Below, piece by piece: positions 55,558-64,000 of a DNA stretch of 64,000 nucleotides. The stretch is from Zhengella sp020637775. Lineage in GTDB: Bacteria > Pseudomonadota > Alphaproteobacteria > Rhizobiales > Rhizobiaceae. The notes under the pieces are model-generated. The model worked only from the letters and a program-made list of their open reading frames with translations, had not been told where the DNA came from and did not search any database. The stretch spans positions 248,001-312,000 of the forward strand of contig NZ_JAWKWO010000006.1 of NCBI RefSeq assembly GCF_041397485.1, written 5' to 3'. Every line of letters starts with the position of its first letter. Position 1 is the first letter of the stretch. The position numbers were made by a program, and so were the translations under genes.

Positions 55558-56517
55558 TCACGAGAAAAGCAGGGATGAAAGCCTGCGCCGCGCCGAAAGC
55601 GTTGCCGGATCGCTCATGCCCCAGGCCTCGAAGAAAGTGAGCAACTGGTTGCGCGCGGCATCCTCGTTCCAGCCCCTGTCGGCCTTGATGATGGCAAGCA
55701 GATGATCGGCGGCCTTCTGACGGTCGCCGCGTGCATTCTCGATCTTGGCCAGGTCCATCCTCGCTGCGTGATCGTCGGGATTGTCAGCCAGGCGGCGCGC
55801 GAGTTCCATCGGGTCGCCCAGCGAGCCCAGTTCCGCATCGAGCGCCATGCGGGCCTTGAGTGCCTTGACCGGTTCGGCCTCCTGCTTTCCATCGGGCACG
55901 CGGTCGAGAATCTGCCTGGACTGTTCCTTGTCGCCCATGTCGTAGAGAACGGTTGCCGCGTGACCAAGCACATCCGCGTTTTCGGGATCCTGCTGCAGGA
56001 TGGCGCCGTAAATCTGAAGCGCGGCCTGGTTATCGCCCTCTTCGCGTGCCTTGCGGGCGGCTTCCAATGCCTCACCGACGCCGTCATCACCCGGCCCGGC
56101 GAGCTTCTCGATGAACTGCCTGATCTGCGTTTCAGGCAAGGCGCCCATGAATCCGTCGACCGGCTGGCCATTGACAAAAGCGAACACGGCCGGGATCGAC
56201 TGGACGCCGAGCTGTCCGGCAACCTGGGGATGCTCGTCTATGTTCATCTTCACGAGCTTGACCTTTCCGCGCGCCTCCTTGACGACCTTCTCGATCGCCG
56301 GACCAAGCTGGCGGCAGGGCCCGCACCAGGGCGCCCAGAAGTCGACAAGGACCGGCTGCTTGCGCGATTCCTCGATGACATCGGCGACGAAACCGGCAGT
56401 CGTCGTGTCCTTGATGAGGTCGTCCGCGCTCCCGGCGGCCGGCGCGGCGCCGCCAAAGGAAACCGTCGTATCGTAGCCCGACGGGCCTGTCTGATATGGA
56501 TTATTGCCGTTGGTCAT
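55558..56517 (-). CDS. cnoX: Thioredoxin-fold co-chaperone CnoX (YbbN)
   Basis: Protein of 319 residues: a thioredoxin domain with WAPWCGPCRQL near residues 63-73 and VQSIPAVFAF, then a C-terminal part of tetratricopeptide-like helices (ALEAARKAREEGDNQAAL, VLGHAATVLYDMGDKEQSRQ). This architecture is CnoX, a redox-linked holdase that hands substrates to GroEL and DnaK. The WCGPC site is intact, unlike the enterobacterial version with one altered cysteine, so disulfide exchange is likely retained. Confidence 0.88.
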   Translation of the reverse strand: MTNGNNPYQTGPSGYDTTVSFGGAAPAAGSADDLIKDTTTAGFVADVIEESRKQPVLVDFWAPWCGPCRQLGPAIEKVVKEARGKVKLVKMNIDEHPQVAGQLGVQSIPAVFAFVNGQPVDGFMGALPETQIRQFIEKLAGPGDDGVGEALEAARKAREEGDNQAALQIYGAILQQDPENADVLGHAATVLYDMGDKEQSRQILDRVPDGKQEAEPVKALKARMALDAELGSLGDPMELARRLADNPDDHAARMDLAKIENARGDRQKAADHLLAIIKADRGWNEDAARNQLLTFFEAWGMSDPATLSARRRLSSLLFS

Positions 56518-56562
56518 GAAGGATGCTCCCGCGGATGGCCGGTCTTCCGGCGTTGTTGCCGC

Positions 56563-57072
56563 TTAGTTTGCGATTTGTGCAGCGAGATTCAAGGTGTTGG
56601 GCCTGTGTCCCGTCGCTTCGATGAAGCGAATGAGATCAGCCGGGGCAATGGACGTGGTCGCCGTGTTGACCAGCGGATGGCAATTGATGACCTCATGGCT
56701 CAACAGCGATTCATCGATGAAGAACCGCACCGCGCCCGCCTTGTCATTGATCACGCCGAAAGCAGTGACCGCGCCCGGCGTCACCCCGAGGAGCGATTCC
56801 ATCGCCTCGGCCTTGCCGAAGGAAACCCGGCTCGCGGCACCGATCGCCTTGTGGATCTGTTTGAGATCGATTTCGGCCTCCTCGTCAACGGTCAGGAGAA
56901 AGTAGTTGTCCTTCTTGTCCTTGAGGAACAGGTTCTTGGTATGCCCTCCGGGGATTTGTCCCCGCAAGGCCTGCGATTGCGCGACAGTGAACAGGGGTTC
57001 ATGCTCCACTGTTTTGACTGCAATATCCATCTGCGCGAGGAATGCGAAGAGTTCGGCCTTGCCGATTGCCAT
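56563..57072 (-). CDS. Prolyl-tRNA editing protein (YbaK/PrdX-type)
   Basis: YbaK-fold deacylase of 169 residues. HTKNLFLKDKKDNYFLLTVD contains the conserved catalytic lysine, and VTPGAVTAFGVINDKAGAVR the loop typical of the ProX/PrdX group, which hydrolyses alanyl-tRNA-Pro. The frame is open further upstream; the ATG at 57072 after GGGGG is chosen. It lies 45 bases after the stop-side of the CnoX gene on the same strand. Confidence 0.9.
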   Translation of the reverse strand: MAIGKAELFAFLAQMDIAVKTVEHEPLFTVAQSQALRGQIPGGHTKNLFLKDKKDNYFLLTVDEEAEIDLKQIHKAIGAASRVSFGKAEAMESLLGVTPGAVTAFGVINDKAGAVRFFIDESLLSHEVINCHPLVNTATTSIAPADLIRFIEATGHRPNTLNLAAQIAN

Positions 57073-57283
57073 TTCGGGACCCCCTTGGCTGCTTTTCATT
57101 GCGGTTTTGCCTGAACGGGGCTGGCGAAACAAGGCTGCTGACGATCCCGTTCCCATGCTGACAAGCCTTTGCGGGCCATGGAAAAAGAATTTTCTGGCAG
57201 CGGATGAATTTCCCGAATTTCCCTATTGCATTCCGGCGCGGCTTCGGCGATATAGCCGCTCGCGGACGTTGTTTCGCGGACGA

Positions 57284-57358
57284 GCGGGTGTAGCTCAGGG
57301 GTAGAGCACAACCTTGCCAAGGTTGGGGTCGTGGGTTCGAATCCCATCGCCCGCTCCA
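57284..57358 (+). tRNA. tRNA-Gly (anticodon GCC)
   Basis: Cloverleaf of 75 bases with acceptor GCGGGTG/CGCCCGC, a D arm with AGCTCAGGGG, anticodon GCC at 57316-57318 in CTTGCCAA, a T arm GTGGGTTCGAATCCCAT, discriminator T and an encoded CCA at 57356-57358. A terminator follows immediately. Confidence 0.97.
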
Positions 57359-57367
57359 TTTACAAAC

Positions 57368-57396
57368 GGCCCGGCGCAAGCCGGGCCTTTTGTTTT
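57368..57396 (+). terminator. Rho-independent terminator of tRNA-Gly
   Basis: GGCCCGG at 57368-57374 pairs with CCGGGCC at 57381-57387 over a six-base loop, followed by TTTTGTTTT. It starts 10 bases after the tRNA. Confidence 0.9.
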
Positions 57397-57500
57397 CTGG
57401 CTCGCCGCCACGCCAAATCCATGTTTTTCTGTGCATTATCAAGGCAAGGGCAATTGCCGGAATATCGGTGCCGGGCAGAAGGGAAAACGGACAGAGGACA

Positions 57501-58547
57501 ATGGCCCAGAAGAAAGCGCATGAAGCCGACGCGTGGCTTTCGAGGCCTGATCCGTCAGCCCGGGTTGTCCTGATCTATGGGACTGACCGCGGGCTCGTCT
57601 CCGAACGGGCACGCAAATTCGCCGCAGCCACCGGTATTCCGCTTGACGATCCATTTTCGACGATCCGCATGGATGGCGACGAAATCGGCAATGAACCCGG
57701 CCGTCTGATCGATGAAGCGCGCATGGTATCCATGTTTGGCGGGGCGCGCTTGCTTTGGATTACCGGTGGCGGTTCGCAGAAAGGCCTGCTGACGGCGGTC
57801 AAGGTATTGTGCGAGGAGCCGCCACGCGACGCCGTGGTGCTTATCGAAGCGGGAGACCTGAAAAAAGGCGCCACGGGCCTGCGGGGTGTCGTGGAAACAT
57901 CGAGGGCAGCCATGGCGCTTCCATGCTATGCTGACGATGTTCGCAAGCTGGACCAGTTGATCAATGAGGAATTGTCTGCCGCGGGTCTGACGATAACGCT
58001 CGAGGCGCGGGAAATCCTGAAGGCAGGCCTGGGCGGCGATCGTCTGGCCAGCCGCGGCGAAATCGCCAAACTCGCGCTTTATGCCATGGGCAAATCGCAA
58101 ATCACGGTCGAGGATGTCACGGCATCCATCGGCGATGTCGCCGGGACCTCCGCCGACGATGCCGTGGATGCGGCAACCACTGGCCGCCTCGATATGCTGG
58201 ACACTGCCATTCGCCGTCTTGGCGCAGCCGGGGATCCGCCATTCCTAATCCTCTCGGCAGCCCTTAGGCGGCTTGCTCAACTACAGGAATTGCGCCTGGC
58301 GGTCGATGAAGGCGGAAAAACGATCCAGGCCGCCGTGGCCAGCGCCAGACCGCCCGTGTTCTTCGCGCGGCGCCCGGCAATCGAAGCCGCACTTTCAGCC
58401 TGGACCGCGCAATCCCTGGTTCGCGCCCTCGAACGCCTGCAAGAAACGGTTCTGGAAATTCGCCGCAACCCCGCGCTCGAAACCGAAATCGCACGCCAGG
58501 CGCTGCTTGCCCTGGCTGTCGAGAGCGCGCGGCAACGGCGGCGGTAA
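57501..58547 (+). CDS. holA: DNA polymerase III subunit delta
   Basis: Clamp-loader subunit of 348 residues that opens the sliding clamp. It shows the family text LIYGTDRGLVSERARKF, then FSTIRMDGDEI, an ATPase-like fold without a working Walker A and a helical collar domain (LLALAVESARQ). The start is ATG at 57501 after AGAGGA. In relatives the gene often follows leuS-lptE; here the tRNA is upstream. It converges on parB. Confidence 0.92.
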   Translation: MAQKKAHEADAWLSRPDPSARVVLIYGTDRGLVSERARKFAAATGIPLDDPFSTIRMDGDEIGNEPGRLIDEARMVSMFGGARLLWITGGGSQKGLLTAVKVLCEEPPRDAVVLIEAGDLKKGATGLRGVVETSRAAMALPCYADDVRKLDQLINEELSAAGLTITLEAREILKAGLGGDRLASRGEIAKLALYAMGKSQITVEDVTASIGDVAGTSADDAVDAATTGRLDMLDTAIRRLGAAGDPPFLILSAALRRLAQLQELRLAVDEGGKTIQAAVASARPPVFFARRPAIEAALSAWTAQSLVRALERLQETVLEIRRNPALETEIARQALLALAVESARQRRR

Positions 58548-58645
58548 GACAACCGTTTCGTAGAAATTAGCTGGCTAACGATCACGCGTAAACAGAGATT
58601 TATTCGGTCAAGCGCCGACCGGCGCGCTCGCCACCGCGTCCGGTA

Positions 58646-59524
58646 TCAACGCTGCAATCGGCGACAAACCTCATCCAACTGCTCAAGGTTTTTATAGGCA
58701 ATCTTCAATTGCCCGCCATTGACCTCATGCGTGATTGTCACCTTCATGCCAAGGGCATCACCGACCAGGCGCTCCAAGGCAAGCGTATCCGCGTCCTTCT
58801 GCGGTTTTTCCCGCTCTGAACGCGTCGCTCCGCCTTTTTCCGCTCCCTGCTGCAGCGCTTCGGCTTGCCGGACCGACAAGCCCTCACGTACGATTCGCCG
58901 GGCAAGGCCGGTCGGGTCTTCCGCTGTGATCAGCGTACGCGCGTGTCCAGCCGAAAGATCGCCACTGACGAGCATCGTACGAACGTCTTCCGGGAGTTTC
59001 AGCAGCCGAAGCGTGTTGGCAACGTGGCTTCGGCTCTTTCCGATCACCTGCGCCAGATCGGCTTGCGTATAGCTGTGCTCGTCTATGAGTTGCTGATACC
59101 CCATCGCCTCTTCAACCGGGTTGAGGTCAGAGCGCTGCACGTTCTCGACGATGGCGAGTTCCAGCGCCACCCTGTCATCGACATCTCTGACAAGGACAGG
59201 GACTTCCGCAAGTCCGGCCAGTTGCGCTGCCCGCCACCGCCTTTCGCCGGCTATGATTTCATAATGTCCGTTTCCGCCAGCCGCAGGGCGCACCACAACG
59301 GGCTGAACCACGCCATGTTCGCGGATCGACTGCGCCAGGTCCTTGAGATCGTCTTCCGAGAAGTGTCGGCGTGGATTGCGCGGATTTCGACCGATCAATT
59401 CGATCGGCGCCTTTCCGTCGGCTGTGGCTTGCGGCGCGGCTGCTTCTGCGGCCGGCTTGTCCATTTCACCGATCAGTGCGGCCAATCCGCGCCCAAGTCG
59501 TCTTTTTGAAGGATCGTCATTCAT
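58646..59524 (-). CDS. parB: Chromosome partitioning protein ParB
   Basis: Centromere-binding CTPase clamp of 292 residues. N-terminal KRRLGRGLAALIGE is the ParA-interaction region, IELIGRNPRNPRRHFSEDDL and GERRWRAAQL the CTP-binding/ParB motifs, and KSRSHVANTLRLLKLP with VREGLSVRQAEAL the helix-turn-helix that reads parS; the C-terminal dimer domain closes the protein. The start is ATG at 59524, 35 bases after the parA stop. parS sites are visible in the neighbourhood. Confidence 0.97.
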   Translation of the reverse strand: MNDDPSKRRLGRGLAALIGEMDKPAAEAAAPQATADGKAPIELIGRNPRNPRRHFSEDDLKDLAQSIREHGVVQPVVVRPAAGGNGHYEIIAGERRWRAAQLAGLAEVPVLVRDVDDRVALELAIVENVQRSDLNPVEEAMGYQQLIDEHSYTQADLAQVIGKSRSHVANTLRLLKLPEDVRTMLVSGDLSAGHARTLITAEDPTGLARRIVREGLSVRQAEALQQGAEKGGATRSEREKPQKDADTLALERLVGDALGMKVTITHEVNGGQLKIAYKNLEQLDEVCRRLQR

Positions 59525-59559
59525 TGAATTACACTTTCGACGCAGTGAAGTTCGGATTA

Positions 59560-60348
59560 TCAGGCAGCCTGGAGCCGTCGCTCGCGCCGTATCACTTCCG
59601 AAGCCAGCTGGAGATAGGCCTGGCTTCCCGTGCATTTCAGATCATACAAAATGGCCGGTTTTCCATGCGATGGCGCCTCCGAGATACGGACATTGCGGGG
59701 GATCACTGTGTTGTAGACCTTTTCCCCCATATGCGCCCGCACATCATCCACCACCTGGTTGGCGAGATTGTTACGCCCGTCATACATGGTCAGGACGATA
59801 CCCTGGATCTCAAGCCCCGGATTGATGCTGGTGCGGACCTGTTCGACGGTCTGGAGCAGCTGGCTCAAACCCTCGAGAGCAAAAAATTCGCATTGCAACG
59901 GAACGAGAACCGAATCCGCCGCCGCCATGGCATTCAACGTCAACAGGTTCAACGACGGCGGGCAGTCGATCAGAATGTAACCGTAACCATGGTCCTGATT
60001 CCGGATAGCGTTTCGCAATCGAACGACACGATCGGCGGACCCGGAGATTTCCATCTCGACACCAAGAAGATCCATTGTGGACGGCACGATGTCGAGATCA
60101 GGCACAGCAGTACGGATCGTGGATTCCGTCAACTTCCGATCACCGACGAGGACATCATATGCGGAAACGACGCGCTCCGACCGCTCCACGCCCAACCCGG
60201 TGCTGGCATTGCCCTGCGGGTCAAGGTCAATAATCAACACGCGCTCTCCGATTGCGGCAAGTGCGGTGCCAAGATTGATGGCAGTCGTTGTCTTTCCGAC
60301 CCCACCCTTTTGGTTGGCGAGAGTTATGATCCGGGTTCTCTTGCTCAT
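59560..60348 (-). CDS. parA: Chromosome partitioning ATPase ParA
   Basis: Walker-type ATPase of 262 residues that moves ParB-parS complexes. The deviant Walker A is NQKGGVGKTTTAINL near residues 11-25, then LIIDLDPQGNAST and YILIDCPPSLNLLT. The start chosen is ATG at 60348; an ATG at 60357 adds three residues. It lies in the order mnmE-mnmG-rsmG-parA-parB that is typical near alphaproteobacterial origins. Confidence 0.96.
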   Translation of the reverse strand: MSKRTRIITLANQKGGVGKTTTAINLGTALAAIGERVLIIDLDPQGNASTGLGVERSERVVSAYDVLVGDRKLTESTIRTAVPDLDIVPSTMDLLGVEMEISGSADRVVRLRNAIRNQDHGYGYILIDCPPSLNLLTLNAMAAADSVLVPLQCEFFALEGLSQLLQTVEQVRTSINPGLEIQGIVLTMYDGRNNLANQVVDDVRAHMGEKVYNTVIPRNVRISEAPSHGKPAILYDLKCTGSQAYLQLASEVIRRERRLQAA

Positions 60349-60395
60349 GGTCCACATCCGTGATGCCAGGACTTCGGCTCGACATATACAGGTTC

Positions 60396-61031
60396 TCAGC
60401 GCCGTTCTGGCTGCGATATTTCAAGAATGACACTCTCATCATCGATGACGCTCGGATGTTCTATCAGATTGAACGTCCAGTTTCGCCTGCTTTCTTCGAC
60501 TTCCCGTCGGTATCCACGACCTTTTGGGAAAAATGCACGCGTCCCTTCGCCAAACAACGGAAAAGCCATGGACAAGAGATCGTCCAGAGGGGCAAGCGCA
60601 CGCGCGGTGATGAAATCCGGTTGTTTCACGTGAATCACAGCATCTTCAATACGCTGGGATACGATCCGCGCAGGCCCCCCAAATGCTGCATTGACCGAGT
60701 GAAGAAACCCGGTCTTGCGTGTGTTACTTTCGACCAACGCTACCTCGCCCGAAGACCCTTTGGCGAGTATCGCAATCACCATCCCAGGGAGTCCGCCACC
60801 GGACCCTAGATCAACCCAGCTCCCGTTGCTGTTGTTCGCAAGAAAGAAAATTTGAGCAGAATCGAGAACATGGCGTTCCCAGAAAGAACCAATTGTCGAT
60901 GGCGCGGCGAGATTGATCTTCCGGTTCCAGATCTCAAACTGCGTTTGATAAGCCTTCAACAACTCATATGTTTCACGTGAAACCCGCAAACCTAGCGAAC
61001 AAAGTGCGGAATAGTCGTCCTCTCGCATCAT
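60396..61031 (-). CDS. rsmG: 16S rRNA (guanine527-N7)-methyltransferase
   Basis: S-adenosylmethionine-dependent methyltransferase of 211 residues. The cofactor loop is WVDLGSGGGLPGMVIAILA near residues 72-90 and ALVESNTRKTGFL follows. It methylates G527 of 16S rRNA; loss gives low-level streptomycin resistance. The start overlaps the mnmG stop (ATGA at 61028-61031). Two parS sites lie inside the coding sequence. Confidence 0.95.
   Translation of the reverse strand: MMREDDYSALCSLGLRVSRETYELLKAYQTQFEIWNRKINLAAPSTIGSFWERHVLDSAQIFFLANNSNGSWVDLGSGGGLPGMVIAILAKGSSGEVALVESNTRKTGFLHSVNAAFGGPARIVSQRIEDAVIHVKQPDFITARALAPLDDLLSMAFPLFGEGTRAFFPKGRGYRREVEESRRNWTFNLIEHPSVIDDESVILEISQPERR
60622..60637. promoter_or_regulatory. 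parS site inside rsmG
   Basis: TGTTTCACGTGAATCA, 15 of 16 identical to TGTTTCACGTGAAACA. In the coding region of rsmG. Confidence 0.85.
60969..60984. promoter_or_regulatory. parS site inside rsmG
   Basis: TGTTTCACGTGAAACC, 15 of 16 identical to consensus, close to the start of rsmG (48-63 bases into the gene). Confidence 0.88.
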
Positions 61032-62896
61032 CCGGCCTTCAAGAAAAAGTGTCGATTGCGAACATGTGCAATCAACAACGCCACCGCTGCAGGAGTCATA
61101 CCTTCAATGCGGCTTGCTGCCCCAATCGATGAGGGTTGCGCTGAATCCAGTTTACCCTTCAACTCGTTCGACAGCCCGGAAAGCTGAGAATAATCGAAAT
61201 CTTTCGGGATAACGAGCGCTTCTTCTCGCAAGGCGATGTCGATATCAGCCTTCTGCCGATCCAGATAGACAGAATATTTCGCATCGGTTTCAAGCAGCAT
61301 TTTCACGTTATCCGAAAGCGTTCCAAGTCTCGGCTCTATCGCTTCCAGGATTGCCATATCAATGTCGTTCAATGAGAGTATATCCAAGCCATTGCGCCGC
61401 CGGCCGTCTTTCCTCAAATGAATTCCGAACGCCCCAGCCTGATCTGGGGTCAATGTAATCATAGTGAGCAAATCCGAACCACGCCGATAATCAGCTTCAA
61501 GCGATGAAAAACGTTTTTTCCTGGCAACGCCAGCCAATCCGATTTCCACGGCCACTGGCGTCAGGCGAACATCGGCATTGTCCGCACGAAGCGAGAGCCT
61601 GTACTCCGCGCGGGACGTGAACATGCGGTATGGTTCGGAAATGCCGCGGGTCACAAGATCGTCGATCATCACGCCGATATAGCTTTGGTTCCGGCTGAGT
61701 TTGAACGCTTCTTCTTCGGCAGCATGTCTTGCCGCGTTGATACCCGCGACAATCCCTTGAGCTGCCGCTTCCTCGTAGCCGGTTGTTCCATTGATCTGAC
61801 CCGCAAGGTACAGTCCATCGACGCCCTTGACCGCCAATGTATGTTCTAGCGACCGCGGATCGACATAGTCATATTCGATTGCGTATCCAGGCTGCAGGAT
61901 TGTCGCATTCTCCAATCCGGGTATCGACCTGATGAATGCGTGCTGAACGTCTTCGGGCAGCGAAGTAGATACACCGTTGGGATAAACCGTATGGTCGTCA
62001 AGCCCTTCGGGTTCCAGGAAAATCTGATGGCCATCGCGGTCTCCAAAACGCACAATCTTGTCTTCAATCGAAGGGCAATATCGCGGTCCCTTGCTTTCGA
62101 TCCGGCCGGAATACATCGCCGAGCGGCCGATATTCGCGCGAATGATATCATGTGTCTCTTCAGTCGTACGGGCGATACCGCATGCAATTTGTGGGTTCTG
62201 AATTCTGTCGGTCAGCAAGGAAAACGGCACAGGCTCGGGATCGGCCTGCTGCATCGCCATTGCCGACCAGTTGATTGTACGTCCGTCAAGGCGCGGGGGA
62301 GTGCCGGTTTTAAGCCGGCCAAGAGTAAGTCCCAGATCCTTCAGGTTCTCGGCAAGTTTGAGCGAAGGTGACTCGCCCATCCGGCCAGCAGGGAAATGGC
62401 GTTCACCGATATGAATGAGACCACCCAGGAAAGTTCCCGTCGTGATGACAACAGAACGGCTGGATAGATGCGATTCATCAGAGAGGCGCACACCACGCAC
62501 GGATTCGCCCTCAATGACAAGTTCAGTCACTTCTCCTTCTACGATGTCCAGGCCGCGCTGATCCCGCAACAGGTTCTGAACCGCGTTCCGGTAAAGTTTT
62601 CGGTCTGCTTGCGTTCTGGGTCCGCGAACCGCAGCGCCCTTTTTTCGGTTCAGGAGTCGGAACTGGATACCGGCTGCATCAGCGGCTACGCCCATGAGTC
62701 CGTCAAGCGCATCGACCTCCCTCACGAGGTGGCCTTTACCCAGACCGCCAATCGCCGGATTGCAGGACATTGTACCGATTTCGGATCGGCGCATGGTAAC
62801 GAGCGCGGTTCGCGCACCCAATCGCGCTGATGCGGCGGCGGCCTCACAGCCTGCGTGCCCACCACCGATGACAATAACATCATAAAATTCGGCCAT
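61028..62896 (-). CDS. mnmG: tRNA uridine-34 carboxymethylaminomethyl enzyme MnmG
   Basis: FAD-dependent partner of MnmE in wobble-uridine modification, 622 residues. The FAD loop DVIVIGGGHAGCEAAAASA lies near residues 5-23, CNPAIGGLGKGHL follows, and the C-terminal helical domain (SRIEGMTPAAVALL) binds MnmE and tRNA. The frame is open further upstream but the ATG at 62896 is the family start. The stop overlaps rsmG by four bases. Base composition is distinctly lower in GC than in the rest of the window. Confidence 0.96.
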   Translation of the reverse strand: MAEFYDVIVIGGGHAGCEAAAASARLGARTALVTMRRSEIGTMSCNPAIGGLGKGHLVREVDALDGLMGVAADAAGIQFRLLNRKKGAAVRGPRTQADRKLYRNAVQNLLRDQRGLDIVEGEVTELVIEGESVRGVRLSDESHLSSRSVVITTGTFLGGLIHIGERHFPAGRMGESPSLKLAENLKDLGLTLGRLKTGTPPRLDGRTINWSAMAMQQADPEPVPFSLLTDRIQNPQIACGIARTTEETHDIIRANIGRSAMYSGRIESKGPRYCPSIEDKIVRFGDRDGHQIFLEPEGLDDHTVYPNGVSTSLPEDVQHAFIRSIPGLENATILQPGYAIEYDYVDPRSLEHTLAVKGVDGLYLAGQINGTTGYEEAAAQGIVAGINAARHAAEEEAFKLSRNQSYIGVMIDDLVTRGISEPYRMFTSRAEYRLSLRADNADVRLTPVAVEIGLAGVARKKRFSSLEADYRRGSDLLTMITLTPDQAGAFGIHLRKDGRRRNGLDILSLNDIDMAILEAIEPRLGTLSDNVKMLLETDAKYSVYLDRQKADIDIALREEALVIPKDFDYSQLSGLSNELKGKLDSAQPSSIGAASRIEGMTPAAVALLIAHVRNRHFFLKAG

Positions 62897-63006
62897 TACC
62901 AAGTCTTCCGTCGCATTGATACCGCGAACAATCGTTAGACCGAAACGGATGCGGGATTGGCGGTCAATTGTCAACGATGCCAAGTCATCGATGTCCGGAC
63001 TCCATT

Positions 63007-63022
63007 TGTTTCACGTGAAACG
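63007..63022. promoter_or_regulatory. parS site between mnmE and mnmG
   Basis: TGTTTCACGTGAAACG, 15 of 16 identical to consensus. Confidence 0.88.
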
Positions 63023-63041
63023 GGTATGCCAGGACAATAGC

Positions 63042-63057
63042 TGTTTCACGTGAATCA
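63042..63057. promoter_or_regulatory. parS site covering the mnmE stop codon
   Basis: TGTTTCACGTGAATCA, 15 of 16 identical to consensus; its last three bases (63055-63057) are the complement of the mnmE stop codon. It starts 35 bases from the previous site. Confidence 0.88.
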
Positions 63058-64000
63058 TTTTCCGATACAGAACCGAGAAAATATGACGTCCAACAAATCC
63101 TCGACGTCAACTGATCCAGTGATTCGCCCGATAGAGCGCATCGCTACACGCAAATCCTCCGCAGCCAATTCAGGCGCAACACCGAGCATTTGCAAAGCAT
63201 TTTCGAGCGAAGATACTGCTTGAATACAAAGGTCTTGCTGCCGGCTTCTGAACAGCAAGGGTGTGCCTGTGCCCTTTTGGGTTGTGAGACGCACCGTGCT
63301 TGCGAGGTCGGCAAGCAAACTGTCGAGGCCGGCACCGGTGGCGACCGAAATTTGATGCCTGTATCCATGACCTACGGATTTGGCTTCGAGATCCGCCTTG
63401 TTCCGGACGAGCCAGACGTCTTTGCCCGGAAACTCACCAAGCGAAACATTGCATTCCTGTTCAGGGCTCGAAATCCACAAGACCAGGTCTGCGCGATCAA
63501 TCGCGGCATTCGCTCGCTCGATGCCAAGGCGTTCGACCCTGCCTGCATCGCTACGAAACCCTGCTGTATCTGTAACCACGAGTTTGAATCCGTCGAGGTC
63601 TAGTGACACTTCGACCAAATCCCTTGTCGTTCCAGTTTCATCTGAGACAATTGCCACATCCCGCTTGGCCAGACTGTTCAACAAGCTGGATTTTCCGACA
63701 TTCGGAGCCCCGGCAAGGACCACACGAAAACCCTCGGAAATGATCTCCGAACTATGAACACGGTCAAGTTCCATGCGCATTCTGGATATGATGGTATTCA
63801 GCCGAGCGACGATATCGGAGATCATTGAATCGGGCACATCTTCTTCGTCAGAAAAATCAAACTCCGCTTCGAGCAGCGCTCTCGCTTCCGTCAAATCTTC
63901 CATCCAGTCGGACCAGATTCGCGAATTTGCGCCTGCACTGTTTTCGATTGCCATTCGACGTTGCGCTTCAGTGTCCGCCGTTATGAGATCAGCCAGTGCT
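63055..64000 (-). CDS. mnmE: tRNA modification GTPase MnmE, C-terminal part (cut by window edge)
   Basis: The visible 314 residues include the end of the helical domain, with DLITADTEAQRR at the window edge, the G domain (GAPNVGKSSLLN, SDETGTTRDLV, DTAGFRSDAG, VRNKADL) and the C-terminal signature DLLDVIFSRFCIGK with the essential cysteine. It forms a complex with MnmG to modify U34 of tRNAs. An internal ATG at 63954 is not the true start, since the frame continues with family-like residues to the edge. Confidence 0.96.
   Translation of the reverse strand, partial: ALADLITADTEAQRRMAIENSAGANSRIWSDWMEDLTEARALLEAEFDFSDEEDVPDSMISDIVARLNTIISRMRMELDRVHSSEIISEGFRVVLAGAPNVGKSSLLNSLAKRDVAIVSDETGTTRDLVEVSLDLDGFKLVVTDTAGFRSDAGRVERLGIERANAAIDRADLVLWISSPEQECNVSLGEFPGKDVWLVRNKADLEAKSVGHGYRHQISVATGAGLDSLLADLASTVRLTTQKGTGTPLLFRSRQQDLCIQAVSSLENALQMLGVAPELAAEDLRVAMRSIGRITGSVDVEDLLDVIFSRFCIGK

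Overview
The window is a chromosomal segment of a GC-rich alphaproteobacterium, most likely Hyphomicrobiales (Rhizobiales). Hand counts on single 60-base lines give about 70% GC in dnaE2 and about 53-55% in mnmG. The placement rests on an Omp19-type lipoprotein, DUF2794, DUF1223 next to acnA, the imuA-imuB-dnaE2 cassette behind a direct-repeat LexA box of the alphaproteobacterial type, and the parB-parA-rsmG-mnmG-mnmE block. No phage, transposon, insertion sequence or CRISPR array was seen. This is mostly conserved core genome, so findings of interest are regulatory and structural rather than a new gene island.

Layout. 1-8.6 kb: start of mdh, zapE, an Omp19-like lipoprotein, a DUF1328 peptide, a Tat-exported metallo-beta-lactamase-fold protein, then dapF-mtaB-ftsY-yciB on the plus strand; ftsY carries 21 perfect copies of a hexanucleotide. 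8.6-15.7 kb: a secreted orphan, a Nudix hydrolase and the cytochrome c maturation genes ccmA-ccmB-ccmC-ccmD-ccmG (minus), divergent from acnA. 15.8-28.7 kb: DUF1223 and DUF2794 proteins, an acetyltransferase, a Bax-inhibitor-1 protein, a YbbP/YbbA exporter divergent from its usual partner tesA, thpR, phhB, a YkvA protein, an ECF sigma factor with no adjacent anti-sigma gene, an IalB-like protein, rlmN, a small membrane protein and a LysE exporter. 28.8-37.3 kb: argG, an unknown membrane protein coupled to an isoprenylcysteine-methyltransferase-like protein, a MarR/MFS efflux pair with a visible operator, an M3 peptidase and asd. 37.3-46 kb: a PAP2 phosphatase, leuB, an M23 peptidase, RidA, DUF2798, leuD, a FAD oxidoreductase divergent from a tightly overlapped lyase-DUF1737-M20 hydrolase operon. 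46-53.4 kb: an SH3 protein, a single-domain response regulator, a minimal metallopeptidase and the SOS mutagenesis cassette. 53.4-57.4 kb: acetyltransferase/TetR pair, Trm112, Lon-N domain protein, CnoX-like thioredoxin, a prolyl-tRNA editing protein, tRNA-Gly. 57.5-64 kb: holA and then parB, parA, rsmG, mnmG and mnmE on the minus strand.

The right end holds four near-perfect copies of the 16-bp ParB site parS within 2.5 kb, two inside rsmG, one between mnmE and mnmG and one covering the mnmE stop codon; a weaker copy lies about 18 kb away. This marks the window as close to the replication origin. Other regulatory signals read directly are a LexA box at imuA, a MarR operator, an 11-mer TCGTTAACCAT (CtrA type) repeated three times between genes, several long inverted repeats, and Rho-independent terminators.
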